From the NCBI GenBank assembly GCA_017516285.1, contig JAFXDD010000010.1, positions 1 to 52,214 on the forward strand: DNA of 52,214 nt, written 5' to 3'. The notes under the pieces were generated by a model. The model had not been told where the DNA came from. It did not search any database and saw only the letters and a program-made list of their open reading frames with translations. The DNA comes from Lachnospiraceae bacterium (GTDB lineage: Bacteria > Bacillota_A > Clostridia > Lachnospirales > Lachnospiraceae). Every line of letters starts with the position of its first letter. Within the stretch, counting starts at the first letter, position 1. This document shows, in pieces, positions 24,081-33,708 of the stretch. The translations under genes were made by a program, and so were the position numbers.

Positions 24081-25166
24081 CTAGCTCTCTAAACTTTCCA
24101 TATATTTCATATACTTCACTACCATCAACGCGATGCGGAAGGTAATGGCATCCTCAAACACACGCAAATCCAGACCTGTTGCCTTCTGCAGCTTATCCAA
24201 ACGATATACCAGTGTATTACGATGAATAAACAACTGTCTGGATGTTTCAGATACATTCAGACTGTTTTCAAAGAACCTGCTTATAGTAACCAGACTTTCC
24301 TCATCAAAATCATCAGGACTCTTTCCACCAAAGATCTCTCTGATAAACATCTTACACAACGGTATCGGAAGCTGGTAAATCAATCGACCAATGCCCAATT
24401 CACTATAGGCTATTACCCACTTGTCCTCAAAGAATATCTTGCCTACATCCAGTGCCATTTTGGCTTCCTTATAGGAACGGCTGACGTCCTTGATTTCACG
24501 TACACATGTACCATAGGCAATGCGGATCCCCTTTGCGCCGTCCTTAGTCAGCTGCTCGATAATACCCTTAGCGTACCTGTCCACATCAGGATTGGATTCA
24601 TGTTCTGCCAAATCCTTTAGAATAATAACATCCTTCTCATCCACAGCAGTAATGAACTCTTTGTTACTACTACCTATGAATGCCTTTGTAAGCTCTAATA
24701 TATTAACCTCACGGCTATTTGCCGCTTGAATCAGTATAACCGTACGTTTCTGATCTGTAGGCATACGCAACTTCTTGGAACGACTGTAAATATCAACCAA
24801 CAGTAAGTTGTCCAACAATAAGTTCTTGACAAAATTATCCTTGTCAAAGCGCTCCTTGTAAGCAACCAACAACCCCTGAATCTGGAAAGCACTCATCTTA
24901 CCGACCATGTAAGCATCATCCCCTGTGCCACGCACTACAAGAATATACTCCAGCTGGTACTCGTCATAAATCTTAAAGTATTGACACCCCTGTAACTCCT
25001 GACTGTCTGCCGGTGATCTGGAAAATTCAATACACCTGACAGCGCACTCCTTCATATCGCAGGTAGCTGCCAATTCCTTCCCCTCTGCATCCATAATCGC
25101 AAGTTCCATACGGCTGATACTTTTCAGGCCGTCGATTGTACTTTGTAGTATCTGATTTGAAATCAT
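24081..25166 (-). CDS. CdaR/PucR-family transcriptional regulator
   Basis: A 361-residue regulator. The N-terminal region (about 1-130) resembles a sugar-diacid-recognition-like or PAS-like sensor with several Cys (CDMKECAVRCIEF). The middle is a GGDEF-like CdaR domain (about 140-270), and the C-terminus is the PucR-type helix-turn-helix (ETSRQLFIHRNTLVYRLDKLQKATGLDLRVFEDAITFRIAL, about 305-345). CdaR homologues respond to carbon or nitrogen sources such as sugar acids. Here it is encoded just upstream of ftsEX with a 100-bp gap, so control of that module is possible but not shown. The ligand is unknown. Confidence 0.85.
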   Translation of the reverse strand: MISNQILQSTIDGLKSISRMELAIMDAEGKELAATCDMKECAVRCIEFSRSPADSQELQGCQYFKIYDEYQLEYILVVRGTGDDAYMVGKMSAFQIQGLLVAYKERFDKDNFVKNLLLDNLLLVDIYSRSKKLRMPTDQKRTVILIQAANSREVNILELTKAFIGSSNKEFITAVDEKDVIILKDLAEHESNPDVDRYAKGIIEQLTKDGAKGIRIAYGTCVREIKDVSRSYKEAKMALDVGKIFFEDKWVIAYSELGIGRLIYQLPIPLCKMFIREIFGGKSPDDFDEESLVTISRFFENSLNVSETSRQLFIHRNTLVYRLDKLQKATGLDLRVFEDAITFRIALMVVKYMKYMESLES

Positions 25167-25266
25167 GTCCTTTTCTCCTATGTGTGATTTCAGTAAATAC
25201 CGTTAATTAAAATTTACACAAAATGTACCAAAAAAGCAATAGTTTTTTGTAGAATTTTGCCGATAT

Positions 25267-26127
25267 TTATTCGGAAATTTTCAAAATGCCCTTTTCTGTA
25301 ATTTTAATGCGACCATTTTTGAGTAAATTCCCAACTGCACGTTTAAATTCATTTTTACTCATGCCTGTTTCACGCTTAATCACCTCTGGTGACGCCTTAT
25401 CATTAAAAGGCAATGCGCCGCCAAACCTGTCGATAAGCTCAGCAACCTTCTCAGCATCACCGGCAATTTGCAGATATGCTTTTTCGCGAATACTTAAATC
25501 CAACTTGCCGTCTTCCTTAACCTTAAGCACCCTTGCAGTAATTGTCTCTCCTATCCGAACGTCACCGTATAATTCCTTTTGGGCAATAAGTCCGGAATAA
25601 ATATCATCCACCGCAACAAAAGCGCCAAAATTAGGACTGATTTCGTAAACAGTACCGGTCACTCTGTCATCCTTCTGATATGGGCTGTCTGTACGTAAAT
25701 CATGATACACATTCATAGTAGCGCACAAACGGTCACTCTTATCAATATAAAGAGATACCAAAACATCTTCTCCTTCACTGACACGTTTTTTCTGCTGCTT
25801 AAAAGGAAGCATCAAATCCTTTTCCAAACCCCAGTCCAAAAAGGCTCCAAACTTGCCTACCTGTGCCACACGCAGTCTGGCTACCTGCCCCATAGCAAGC
25901 TTTGGCTGCAAGGTGGTAGCTACAAGCCTGTCCTTAGAATCTCTGTAAACAAACACCTTTACATGATCTCCAACCGAATTGCCTTCCGGAACATATTTGC
26001 TTGGAAGCAAAATTTTCTGCTCCTTTACTGCTTCTGAATCATGTACTGCACTTTCCGGTGCCACATAAACTCCGAATTCCACCTTCTTTACAATAACTAA
26101 ATCCTGTACTTCTCCTAATCGAATCAT
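25267..26127 (-). CDS. cvfB: CvfB-like S1 RNA-binding protein
   Basis: A 286-residue protein of the CvfB/YitL family with tandem S1-like OB-fold domains: an N-terminal one (GEVQDLVIVKKVEFGVYV), a second (QVARLRVAQVGKFGAFLDWG), and a classical S1 domain (DDRVTGTVYEISPNFGAFVAVDD, about 150-215). A C-terminal winged helix follows (SPEVIKRETGMSKNEFKRAVGNLLKNGRI). Such proteins bind RNA and affect virulence gene or stress expression in Gram-positives. Its start overlaps the stop of the acyl-ACP thioesterase gene (ATGA), showing translational coupling. Confidence 0.9.
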   Translation of the reverse strand: MIRLGEVQDLVIVKKVEFGVYVAPESAVHDSEAVKEQKILLPSKYVPEGNSVGDHVKVFVYRDSKDRLVATTLQPKLAMGQVARLRVAQVGKFGAFLDWGLEKDLMLPFKQQKKRVSEGEDVLVSLYIDKSDRLCATMNVYHDLRTDSPYQKDDRVTGTVYEISPNFGAFVAVDDIYSGLIAQKELYGDVRIGETITARVLKVKEDGKLDLSIREKAYLQIAGDAEKVAELIDRFGGALPFNDKASPEVIKRETGMSKNEFKRAVGNLLKNGRIKITEKGILKISE

Positions 26128-26846
26128 TTTTCTCCTCCCATACTGGTCAAAATATGCATATTTACATATGGCGTTCCCTCTGCATCACGCAGGCTGACTG
26201 CAATACCACCTTCCACAGAAGCTACAAATGGATAAATATCATCTCCTAAATAAGCCTGCTTTTTGTACTCTATCCTAAGCTCTGTCACTTCCAGATGGCG
26301 TGGCACATAATTCATGGCAAGTGTAATATATCTGGCATTATTCATATGCTGATTGGTATCCAAATGCTCACGGCTTACCTTCACAGGCGCAAAGCTCTCT
26401 CCCTCTGCCGGAATGGTAACTTTTCTTCCTGCATAATTCATATCAAGCCTTTCCTCCAGCGAATACTGGCCAACAATTTCTTCGTCCGCCTTTACAGGCT
26501 TTCCGGTCTGCATATCCAGCAGTGTCCAGATAGAATTAGCACAGACAATACGTTCTCCGTGGGCATCCTCCAGCAGGAAATTCCTCATTCCCATAAAGCC
26601 TTTAAATTCATATGGAAAGGTGCCTGCCTTAATCATTTCTCCCTGACCGGGTCTGCGTTTAATTATAATCTGCCAAAAGTTTAAAACCCATGCAAGGTGC
26701 CTTTCCTCTAAATAGGCACGCCCCACTCCCAATTCATCTGACTGAAAATTAGAACAGTCCTGAAAATAATCAACTATCCTTGGAACACCTAAAAGCCCCT
26801 TTTCATCCAATTCACTATAGCGAATTTTACTTTCAAATTTAAACAT
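26124..26846 (-). CDS. Acyl-ACP thioesterase (FatA/B-like)
   Basis: A 240-residue double hotdog-fold thioesterase. The N-terminal hotdog opens with YSELDEKGLLGVPRIVDYFQDCSNFQSDELG. The second repeat has DTNQHMNNARY, the conserved Asn/His site that hydrolyses acyl-ACP, releasing fatty acids from the synthase. In gut Firmicutes these proteins set chain length of free or membrane fatty acids. The gene overlaps cvfB by 4 bp. Substrate chain length is not readable. Confidence 0.9.
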   Translation of the reverse strand: MFKFESKIRYSELDEKGLLGVPRIVDYFQDCSNFQSDELGVGRAYLEERHLAWVLNFWQIIIKRRPGQGEMIKAGTFPYEFKGFMGMRNFLLEDAHGERIVCANSIWTLLDMQTGKPVKADEEIVGQYSLEERLDMNYAGRKVTIPAEGESFAPVKVSREHLDTNQHMNNARYITLAMNYVPRHLEVTELRIEYKKQAYLGDDIYPFVASVEGGIAVSLRDAEGTPYVNMHILTSMGGEK

Positions 26847-26883
26847 AGTACTGTTTCCTTTTATGTTCCCATGTAATCAGTAA

Positions 26884-26901
26884 AGAGTCGCAAGCGACTC
26901 T
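26884..26901. repeat. Short perfect hairpin GAGTCGC-AA-GCGACTC
   Basis: A 7-bp GC-rich stem with a 2-base loop lies between the tRNA terminator and the thioesterase start. Without a T tract it is not a terminator by itself. It may be a stabilising mRNA structure at the 5' end of the thioesterase message. Confidence 0.45.
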
Positions 26902-26911
26902 CCGCGTAATT

Positions 26912-26943
26912 AAAAAAGTCTCAGCAGATTGCTCCACTGAGAC
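26912..26943 (-). terminator. Terminator of tRNA-Gln
   Basis: On the minus strand GTCTCAG and CTGAGAC (7 bp) flank a 12-base loop, followed by TTTTTTA. It starts 8 bases after the tRNA 3' end, a typical rho-independent end for a monocistronic tRNA. Confidence 0.9.
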
Positions 26944-26950
26944 CTCTAAG

Positions 26951-27022
26951 CAGCGCTACAAGGATTCGAACCTTGAAATGACGGAGTCAGAGTCCGTTGC
27001 CTTACCGTTTGGCGATAGCGCT
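26951..27022 (-). tRNA. tRNA-Gln, anticodon CUG
   Basis: A 72-base cloverleaf on the minus strand. The acceptor stem AGCGCTA pairs with TAGCGCT; the anticodon stem ACGGA/TCCGT encloses the loop CTCTGAC (anticodon CUG, codon CAG); the T arm CAAGG-TTCGAAT-CCTTG is perfect. The discriminator is G and the 3' CCA is not encoded. Glutamine tRNA is adjacent to the glutamine synthetase gene. Confidence 0.93.
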
Positions 27023-27048
27023 ATATGTTATTGCTGAACACTTATATT

Positions 27049-27076
27049 ATTATACACACTTTCCAAAAATATGCAA
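27049..27076 (-). promoter_or_regulatory. Promoter of tRNA-Gln
   Basis: TTGCAT (-35) at 27071-27076 and TATAAT (-10) at 27049-27054 with a 16-bp spacer on the minus strand, 26 bases upstream of the tRNA 5' end. Confidence 0.75.
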
Positions 27077-27137
27077 GTACTTTTATAAAAAAAATTAAAA
27101 TTTTTTTAAAGAAATTTTGTGTTCTATTTAGGGCTCC

Positions 27138-27178
27138 TTCGGCGCGTTCAATCATGAAAATATGATTGACACGCCGAA
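27138..27178 (-). terminator. Long hairpin downstream of glnN, probable terminator
   Basis: TTCGGCG and a 17-bp interrupted stem including GATTGA/TCAATC arms lie 16 bases after the glnN stop. The following sequence is not an immediate poly-T, but U-rich DNA occurs 25 bases further. It separates glnN from tRNA-Gln. Confidence 0.65.
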
Positions 27179-27194
27179 TTTGCCATTTCTAAAT

Positions 27195-29303
27195 TTAAAC
27201 TTCAAAAATCAACTCACCATAATTTGGAACAGGCCATACCTTTGCGTCCACAATACGCTCTAAAGAATCAATGTGCTTACGAAGCTCATTCATAGCAGGA
27301 ACAACCTGCTCTTTAAAGAAGAAGGCACGCTCCTTGTGGTTTTTTATAGCTTTTGACTGGGTTCTGACTTCTGTCAGTTCATCCAGTGCCGCCTTTGCCT
27401 TTGCCAACTTATCAGAAACTTCCACAAGCAGATTTTTCTGAACAGTGGTGTCCACTCCTACGCTCTGTACTGCAATCACAGTATCCGCCAAGCTCTTTGT
27501 ATAATCAATAATTGCAGGTATGTATTGCTTTGCTCCCATGTCAATCATGGTGCGTGCTTCAATATTCATGGTCTTTACATAAGTCTCATAAAGAACTTCC
27601 GCACGAGATTCCAACTCGACCTTTGTAAAAATGCCAAACTTCTCAAACAGCTTTACAGACTTTTCAGTAAGAAGTGCATCTACTGCTTCCACAGTAGTCT
27701 TAATATTTGGTAAACCACGTCTTGCTGCTTCCTCTATCCATTTCTGTGAGTAACCGTCGCCATTGAAAATAATACGCTGATGCTTTGTCATATATTCTTT
27801 AATCAAATCATGAACTGCCGCATCAAAATCTTCTGCTGCCTCTAACACATCTGCCGCTTCACAAAAGGCTTCTGCAACAACAGCATTTAAGGTAGTATTT
27901 GGTGCGGCTACTGAGTCAGAAGCACCAACCATTCTAAATTCAAATTTATTACCGGTAAATGCAAATGGTGAGGTACGATTACGATCGGTAGCATCTTTTT
28001 CAAACTCAGGAAGTGTAGAAACACCTGTCTCCAGCTTCTGTCCACGTAAAGAGCGGGCTGCTGTTCCGGTCTCTACAAGCTGCGAAACCACATCCTCCAG
28101 CTGCTCGCCAAGAAACATGGAGATAATGGCAGGCGGTGCCTCGCCAGCACCCAGTCTGTGGTCATTTCCCACATCAGATGCACTTTGTCTAAGCAGGTCT
28201 GCATGAGTATCAACAGCCTTCATGATGCATGCAAGCACTAATAAAAACTGAATGTTTTCATGCGGTGTCTTTCCAGGCTCTAACATGTTAATGCCGGTAT
28301 CTGTACAAAGTGACCAATTATCGTGCTTGCCGGAACCATTAACACCTGCAAATGGCTTCTCATGTAAAAGGCAGGTCAGATTGTGACGATTTGCTACCTT
28401 TTTCATCGTCTCCATAATCAACTGGTTGTGGTCTACCGCAATATTGGCTGTCTCATAAATCGGCGCCAGCTCATGCTGTGCAGGTGCCGCCTCATTGTGC
28501 TGAGTCTTTGCTGTTACACCGAGCTTCCAAAGCTCTATATTAAGCTCTTTCATAAAGGAACCGACACGGTCACGAATAACACCAAAATAATGATCTTCCA
28601 TTTCCTGACCCTTTGGCGCAGGTACACCGAAAAGGGTACGCCCTGCAAAAATCAAATCTTTTCTCTTTAAATATTTGTCACGATCAATTAAGAAATACTC
28701 CTGCTCCGGACCAACAGAAGGAATAACCTTCGTTGCAGTTGTGTTCCCAAATAGGCGCAAAATACGTAAAGATTGCGTACTGATGGCTTCCATGGAGCGA
28801 AGAAGTGGTGTCTTCTTATCCAAAGCTTCTCCGGTATAGGAGCAAAAAGCTGTCGGGATACACAAAACTACCCCTGTTGCATCCTCCTTTAAAAATGCAG
28901 GAGAGGTAATATCCCAAGCCGTATAGCCTCTGGCCTCACAAACGGAACGGATACCGCCATTTGGAAAGGAGGAAGCATCAGACTCCCCCTTAATCAATTC
29001 TTTGCCTGAAAACTCCAAAAGCGTCTTGCCGTAAGCATCCGGTACTGTGACAAAAGCATCATGCTTCTCAGCCGTAATACCGGTCAATGGCTGAAACCAA
29101 TGGGTATAATGGGTGGCACCCTTTTCTACTGCCCAGTCCTTCATAGCCTTTGCCACTACATTGGCATCCGCCAAAGAAAGCTCGCCCCCCTGCTCCATTA
29201 CCTTTTTTACATCCTTAAATACATCCTTGGGAAGACGTTCCTTCATTACTCCAAGTGTAAATACATTACTGGCAAAAATTTCTTCTACGTTAATTTTGTT
29301 CAT
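27195..29303 (-). CDS. glnN: Type III glutamine synthetase
   Basis: A 702-residue protein, the usual length of the GSIII class, which is much longer than GlnA. Family motifs visible are [12 protein letters not shown] near the N-terminus, [47 protein letters not shown] and NGDGYSQ. It makes glutamine from glutamate, ammonia and ATP. It starts 27 bp after the U32 gene, with GAGGAG upstream, and may be co-transcribed with it, but it could also have its own promoter. Adjacent tRNA-Gln(CUG) is transcribed separately. Regulation is not visible: no known glutamine riboswitch was recognised. Confidence 0.96.
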   Translation of the reverse strand: MNKINVEEIFASNVFTLGVMKERLPKDVFKDVKKVMEQGGELSLADANVVAKAMKDWAVEKGATHYTHWFQPLTGITAEKHDAFVTVPDAYGKTLLEFSGKELIKGESDASSFPNGGIRSVCEARGYTAWDITSPAFLKEDATGVVLCIPTAFCSYTGEALDKKTPLLRSMEAISTQSLRILRLFGNTTATKVIPSVGPEQEYFLIDRDKYLKRKDLIFAGRTLFGVPAPKGQEMEDHYFGVIRDRVGSFMKELNIELWKLGVTAKTQHNEAAPAQHELAPIYETANIAVDHNQLIMETMKKVANRHNLTCLLHEKPFAGVNGSGKHDNWSLCTDTGINMLEPGKTPHENIQFLLVLACIMKAVDTHADLLRQSASDVGNDHRLGAGEAPPAIISMFLGEQLEDVVSQLVETGTAARSLRGQKLETGVSTLPEFEKDATDRNRTSPFAFTGNKFEFRMVGASDSVAAPNTTLNAVVAEAFCEAADVLEAAEDFDAAVHDLIKEYMTKHQRIIFNGDGYSQKWIEEAARRGLPNIKTTVEAVDALLTEKSVKLFEKFGIFTKVELESRAEVLYETYVKTMNIEARTMIDMGAKQYIPAIIDYTKSLADTVIAVQSVGVDTTVQKNLLVEVSDKLAKAKAALDELTEVRTQSKAIKNHKERAFFFKEQVVPAMNELRKHIDSLERIVDAKVWPVPNYGELIFEV

Positions 29304-29329
29304 CTTTTGCTGCTCTCCTCATTTAAATA

Positions 29330-30568
29330 TCACTTTATATTCTGCACTCTCAGCAAATCATACTGCTCCGGCACCACAGACAGTTTCAGATAAATCAACT
29401 GTTTGGAATGCGGGCAGCTTTCCACAGGATTCATGTCGGCATCAAACATGCCATTTACTGTTACAGGAACGTTTTCACCATTTGGCTTCATAATCTCGAT
29501 GGTATCCCCCACGCAGAATTTATTACGCTGTTCAATACGTACCAGCCCATCCCCACGCACTTCTTCAACGATACCAAGGTAAATATATTCGTTTACATAG
29601 GTGTTGTTATCATATATCTGCGTCTCGTTGGTAGGCTTGCCAAAGAAAAATCCGGTAGTAAACTGTCGATAAGTACATTTACCGATTTCAGACTTGTACC
29701 ATTCCATATTTGCACGATATTTTTCTTCACTTTCATAGTAATCATCCAATGCCTTGCGGTAGGTACGTGCTACCGTTGCCACGTAAAGGGCTGTTTTCAT
29801 ACGACCTTCGATTTTAAGACTGTCAATACCAGCCTCACAAATCGCAGGAATATGCTCAATCATGCACAAATCCTTTGAGTTGAAAATATAAGTACCTCTA
29901 TCATTTTCATAAACCGGCAGATACTCTCCTGGACGCTTTTCCTCAACCACCGCATACTTCCAACGACATGGATGGGTACACGCCCCTTGATTTGCATCTC
30001 TGCCCGTAAAATAATTGGACAACAGGCAACGACCGGAGTAGGAAATACACATAGCGCCGTGTATAAACGTCTCAATTTCCAAGTCCTCCGGAATACGTGC
30101 TCGGATTTCCCGGATTTCCTCTAAGGAAAGCTCTCTGGCACTTACCACACGCTGGGCACCCAGTTGATGCCAGAACAGATAGGTCTGATAATTAGTATTA
30201 TTGGCCTGAGTGGAAATATGAATTTCAATCTCAGGACAAACCTCTCTGGCAATCATAAACATACCCGGGTCTGAAATAATCAGGGCATCCGGCTTAATTT
30301 CCTTTAATTCTGTAAAATATGCTCTGGCCCCCTCTAAATCATTGTTATGTGCCAGTATATTAGCTGTCACGTATACTTTTACATCATGCTCATGCGCAAA
30401 AGCAATCCCCTTTATCATATCTTCTTTAGAAAAATTTTTGGCATTGGCACGAAGTCCAAAGGCTTCACCGCCTATGTATACGGCATCGGCACCAAAAATA
30501 ACTGCTGTCTTCAATACTTCCAGGCTACTAGCCGGAATCAGTAATTCTGCTTTTTCTCTTCTAGCCAT
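29330..30568 (-). CDS. U32-family tRNA hydroxylation protein (TrhP/YrrO-like)
   Basis: A 412-residue U32 peptidase-family protein. Signature residues: LKTAVIFGADAVYIGGEAFGLRA near the N-terminus, HISTQANNTNYQ, the IHGAMCISYSGRCLLSNYF.GRDANQG motif, then CTHPCRW, with Cys residues of the type seen in prephenate-dependent RNA hydroxylases. Members TrhP and RlhA are needed for 5-hydroxyuridine in tRNA or 5-hydroxycytidine in 23S rRNA. The next gene is a TrmR-like methyltransferase, which in B. subtilis methylates the resulting ho5U; this supports a tRNA wobble role rather than a protease. Its ATG overlaps the TrmR stop by 8 bp. Confidence 0.88.
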   Translation of the reverse strand: MARREKAELLIPASSLEVLKTAVIFGADAVYIGGEAFGLRANAKNFSKEDMIKGIAFAHEHDVKVYVTANILAHNNDLEGARAYFTELKEIKPDALIISDPGMFMIAREVCPEIEIHISTQANNTNYQTYLFWHQLGAQRVVSARELSLEEIREIRARIPEDLEIETFIHGAMCISYSGRCLLSNYFTGRDANQGACTHPCRWKYAVVEEKRPGEYLPVYENDRGTYIFNSKDLCMIEHIPAICEAGIDSLKIEGRMKTALYVATVARTYRKALDDYYESEEKYRANMEWYKSEIGKCTYRQFTTGFFFGKPTNETQIYDNNTYVNEYIYLGIVEEVRGDGLVRIEQRNKFCVGDTIEIMKPNGENVPVTVNGMFDADMNPVESCPHSKQLIYLKLSVVPEQYDLLRVQNIK

Positions 30569-31217
30569 GAATATCCTCTTTCTTTATACTAAGGGTTACT
30601 CCGTCACCCACAGGCAACACTACGGTTTCTAATCTATCATCATGCGTTAAAGCAAATAAATACTCGCGCATACGACCATGTATGGTCCGGTTTCTTCTGA
30701 TTACTGCAAAACGGGACTCAATAATTTCGCCATCCTGCATCACATTATCAGACACCAACAATCCTCCCGGTGCCAAAAGACGCATTACATCCGGCATAAA
30801 ATGAATATATTGTGCTTTGGCTGCGTCCATAAAAATCATATCAAAGGTACCTTCCAGTCCCTTTAATATATCCGCGGCATCACCTTCCAACAAGGTTATC
30901 CTGTCTGCATAACCGCTGGCTTCGAAATTTGCCTTTGCCAAAGGGATGCGCTTTTCGTACTTCTCAATTGTAGTAATATGACAATTCTTAGGACTATACT
31001 CCGCCATTAAAATAGCAGAAAAACCAATTGCCGTACCTACCTCCAATATACTGGAAGGCTTATGCAGCTGTAATAAAAACCGCATCAGACTCTGCATGGC
31101 AGGTCTGATAATAGGCACATCCGTGCGGACAGCCTCTTCCTCAAGCTCTGTTAAAAACGGGGTATTGCCCTTATCCAAAGACTGAATAAAGGCAATCATT
31201 CTCTCATCTATAATCAT
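30561..31217 (-). CDS. trmR: TrmR-like tRNA 5-hydroxyuridine O-methyltransferase
   Basis: A 218-residue O-methyltransferase of the COMT/YrrM family: SAM-binding motif ILEVGTAIGFSAILMAEY, acidic TTIEKYE, and metal-binding DMIFMDAAKAQY and DNVMQDGE. In B. subtilis YrrM (TrmR) forms 5-methoxyuridine at tRNA wobble position 34 from ho5U. Its neighbours fit: a U32 hydroxylation protein follows and an MltG-like gene precedes, as in the yrrL-yrrM-yrrN-yrrO order. A less specific class I methyltransferase is the alternative. Confidence 0.85.
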   Translation of the reverse strand: MIIDERMIAFIQSLDKGNTPFLTELEEEAVRTDVPIIRPAMQSLMRFLLQLHKPSSILEVGTAIGFSAILMAEYSPKNCHITTIEKYEKRIPLAKANFEASGYADRITLLEGDAADILKGLEGTFDMIFMDAAKAQYIHFMPDVMRLLAPGGLLVSDNVMQDGEIIESRFAVIRRNRTIHGRMREYLFALTHDDRLETVVLPVGDGVTLSIKKEDIHG

Positions 31218-31220
31218 GTT

Positions 31221-31595
31221 CTACTCCTGACTAATCTCTCCTGAAAGTATAGCCATAATTTCCTCATTGTCCATTGACGTATTTAAAGTATAAGTGCCGG
31301 CCCTAAAAGAACCTTTATAGTGTGAAAGTCGATTTTGGATATTAAATACAAGGGCATCACGAATAACACCCTTCTGCTCCAACATGTCAGAAATGGCGCT
31401 GGTACCCATACCTTCTTTAATTTCTACCACCACGTCCTTGCCCGGTGCAAGGCTTATAGGCTTTTCTGCAAACAATCTGTATCCGAAATCATATGCAGTC
31501 AATGCACCCACATAAATTACCATTACTATAACAATTGCAAACAATAACCTTGTCACTCTGGATAACACAGAGTATCCTGCCTTTTGTTTTTTCAT
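31221..31595 (-). CDS. MltG-like membrane protein lacking the catalytic domain
   Basis: About 124 residues from the ATG at 31595 (GGAGA upstream). One membrane segment (about 14-36) is followed by a domain that resembles the N-terminal LysM-like part of endolytic transglycosylase MltG (DVVVEIKEGMGTSAISDMLEQKGVIRDALVFNIQNRL...FRAGTYTL). It stops after SMDNEEIMAILSGE, where the full MltG family continues into the catalytic domain of about 200 residues. The catalytic Glu region is therefore absent. It sits in the B. subtilis yrrL position (mltG), so the synteny is conserved while the enzyme part is lost. It may be a regulatory or wall-binding relic common in this group. Confidence 0.75.
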   Translation of the reverse strand: MKKQKAGYSVLSRVTRLLFAIVIVMVIYVGALTAYDFGYRLFAEKPISLAPGKDVVVEIKEGMGTSAISDMLEQKGVIRDALVFNIQNRLSHYKGSFRAGTYTLNTSMDNEEIMAILSGEISQE

Positions 31596-31652
31596 AATAA
31601 TCTCCATTCCGCCGCTTTTAAGCTGCGGCCAAACTCCTTAATCCCACTGGTC

Positions 31653-31988
31653 CTAGTCAAACCCCATGGCAGCCGTCAGGCGGCCTTGTACCTCCTGCAA
31701 AACACGGCATAAAGCCACCTCTGCCTTTAAGTAGCGGTCGATTTGCGGATATTTGGCCAATTCTGTTCTTTTATCCTCCAAACTGTTAAAATCCGCAAAA
31801 CTAACCGGTCCCTTCAAGGCATGATATGCCAGATAATTTTCTGCCCGGAAAGCATCCGCCTGTGCCTTCAGCTCGGGATACTTTTGTAAATCCTCTAGAG
31901 CACTCCGAAATTCTGTATAAACCGAAGTGCCTTTAATGGTATTGATTAAAACATTTGTTTCATTCAATATCTCTGTAACTTCCCTCAT
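31653..31988 (-). CDS. YlbF-family regulator
   Basis: A 111-residue all-helical protein with the YlbF/YmcA hallmark pattern (VLINTIKGTSVYTEFRSALEDLQKYPELKAQADAFRAEN near the N-terminus). In B. subtilis, YlbF with YmcA and YaaT forms the Y-complex that modulates RNase Y. Here it is encoded 6 bp after the RNase J gene, so it may tune RNA decay. The exact partner is not shown. Confidence 0.85.
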   Translation of the reverse strand: MREVTEILNETNVLINTIKGTSVYTEFRSALEDLQKYPELKAQADAFRAENYLAYHALKGPVSFADFNSLEDKRTELAKYPQIDRYLKAEVALCRVLQEVQGRLTAAMGFD

Positions 31989-31994
31989 AAAAAT

Positions 31995-33692
31995 CTAAAC
32001 TTCCATAATTATCGGTAAAATCATTGGACGACGCTTGGTTTTCTTCCAAACGTAGTCACTTAAACTGTCGCGAATGCTGCCCTTTAACTTGCCCCAGTCA
32101 GTAATGCCCCTGTCCAGGCAATAATTCACAGCCTCCTCCACAACTTCTTTGGCTTCATCCATAAGTGATTCACTTTCGCGAACATATACAAAGCCTCTGG
32201 ACACAATATCCGGTCCTGATACTAATATACCATTATAGCTGTCCAATGCCAACACCACAATCATAATACCATCTTCTGCAAGATGCTGTCTGTCACGCAG
32301 TACCACATTTCCTACGTCACCAACACCCAGACCATCCACCAGAATGCCGCCCACTGGCACAGAACCTGTAATCTCTGCACATTCATCACACAGCTCCAGT
32401 ACCTGTCCGGACTTCATGATAAAAATGTTTTCCTTAGGAATACCCAGACTTGCCGCAATCTTTTTCTGTGCAATTAAGTGCTTGTATTCTCCATGCACCG
32501 GCATAACATACTTCGGCTTTACAAGCGTATAAATAAGCTTCAGCTCTTCCTGGCAGGCATGTCCCGAAACATGAGTATCCTGATAAATAACGTCCGCACC
32601 CTTCTGCAAAATTTCATTGATAACCTTGGTCACAGCCTTTTCATTTCCCGGAATCGGACTGGAGGAGAAAATAACCGTGTCACTTGGTGTAATGGAAATT
32701 TTGCGGTGTATGCCGCTTGCCATACGCGACAACGCTGCCATACTTTCTCCCTGAGAGCCTGTAGTAATAATAACCGTCTGATTGTCCGGATATTGCTTTA
32801 ACTGATCCACCTCAATCAGGGTATTCTCCGGCACTTTAAGACAACCAAGCTTAGCTGCTGTCTCAATAATATTGACCATACTGCGGCCTTCCACTACTAC
32901 CTTACGGCCATAGCGATACGCAGTATTGATAATCTGCTGTACACGGTCCACGTTAGAGGCAAAGGTAGCCACAATAATACGGGTGTTCTGATGCTCCTCA
33001 AAAAGGGTATCGAAGGTCTTGCCAACTGTGCGTTCTGACTGCGTAAAACCCGGACGCTCCGCATTGGTAGAATCCAACAATAAGGCTAAAACTCCCTTTT
33101 TGCCCAATTCTGCGAATCTGATTAAATCAATAGCGTCACCAAATACAGGGGTATAATCCACCTTAAAATCACCTGTATGCACCACCACACCTGCAGGCGA
33201 ATAGATTGCAAGCGCTGCGGCATCCACGATACTATGATTTGTCTTGATAAACTCTATACGAAACTGTCCCAGATTAATGGACTGTCCAAATTTCACAATT
33301 TTTCTTTTTGTTCCCTGTACCAGATTATGCTCTTTCAGCTTGTTTTCGATAATGCCCATAGTAAGTCTGGTAGCATACACAGGCACATTCATTTCCTTTA
33401 AAACATATGGCAAAGAACCAATGTGGTCCTCATGACCATGGGTAATAACAAACCCTTTTACTTTGTCATAGTTATCCTTTAAATAAGTTACGTCAGGTAT
33501 AACCAAGTCAATGCCCAGCATGTCATCTGCCGGAAATGCCAGACCGCAATCCACGACAACAATACTGTCTTCGTATTCGAAGGCAGTAATATTCATACCA
33601 ATTTGCTCCAGGCCTCCCAGCGGGATGATTTTCAGCCTGCTCTGCTGCGTATTACCCACCTTACCTGAAACACTATTCTGATTTTTTCTCAC
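31995..33692 (-). CDS. rnj: Ribonuclease J
   Basis: A 565-residue metallo-beta-lactamase-fold RNase. Motifs: HGHEDH, VHTGDFKVDYTP, SQGE and PVHGEYKHL, with the beta-CASP insertion between. It has 5'-3' exonuclease and endonuclease activity in mRNA and rRNA processing. I chose the GTG start at 33692 behind GGAGG (8 bases), 17 bases after the DUF1292 stop; the longer frame to 33806 overlaps that gene with no coding sense. The C-terminal domain ends in KRRPMILPIIMEV, typical of the family. Confidence 0.93.
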   Translation of the reverse strand: MRKNQNSVSGKVGNTQQSRLKIIPLGGLEQIGMNITAFEYEDSIVVVDCGLAFPADDMLGIDLVIPDVTYLKDNYDKVKGFVITHGHEDHIGSLPYVLKEMNVPVYATRLTMGIIENKLKEHNLVQGTKRKIVKFGQSINLGQFRIEFIKTNHSIVDAAALAIYSPAGVVVHTGDFKVDYTPVFGDAIDLIRFAELGKKGVLALLLDSTNAERPGFTQSERTVGKTFDTLFEEHQNTRIIVATFASNVDRVQQIINTAYRYGRKVVVEGRSMVNIIETAAKLGCLKVPENTLIEVDQLKQYPDNQTVIITTGSQGESMAALSRMASGIHRKISITPSDTVIFSSSPIPGNEKAVTKVINEILQKGADVIYQDTHVSGHACQEELKLIYTLVKPKYVMPVHGEYKHLIAQKKIAASLGIPKENIFIMKSGQVLELCDECAEITGSVPVGGILVDGLGVGDVGNVVLRDRQHLAEDGIMIVVLALDSYNGILVSGPDIVSRGFVYVRESESLMDEAKEVVEEAVNYCLDRGITDWGKLKGSIRDSLSDYVWKKTKRRPMILPIIMEV

Positions 33693-33708
33693 ACGATTTT
33701 CCTCCAAA

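Noticed and set aside
29304..29329. Glutamine riboswitch upstream of glnN
   Set aside because: Only 26 bp separate the U32 stop from the glnN start, too short for a riboswitch.
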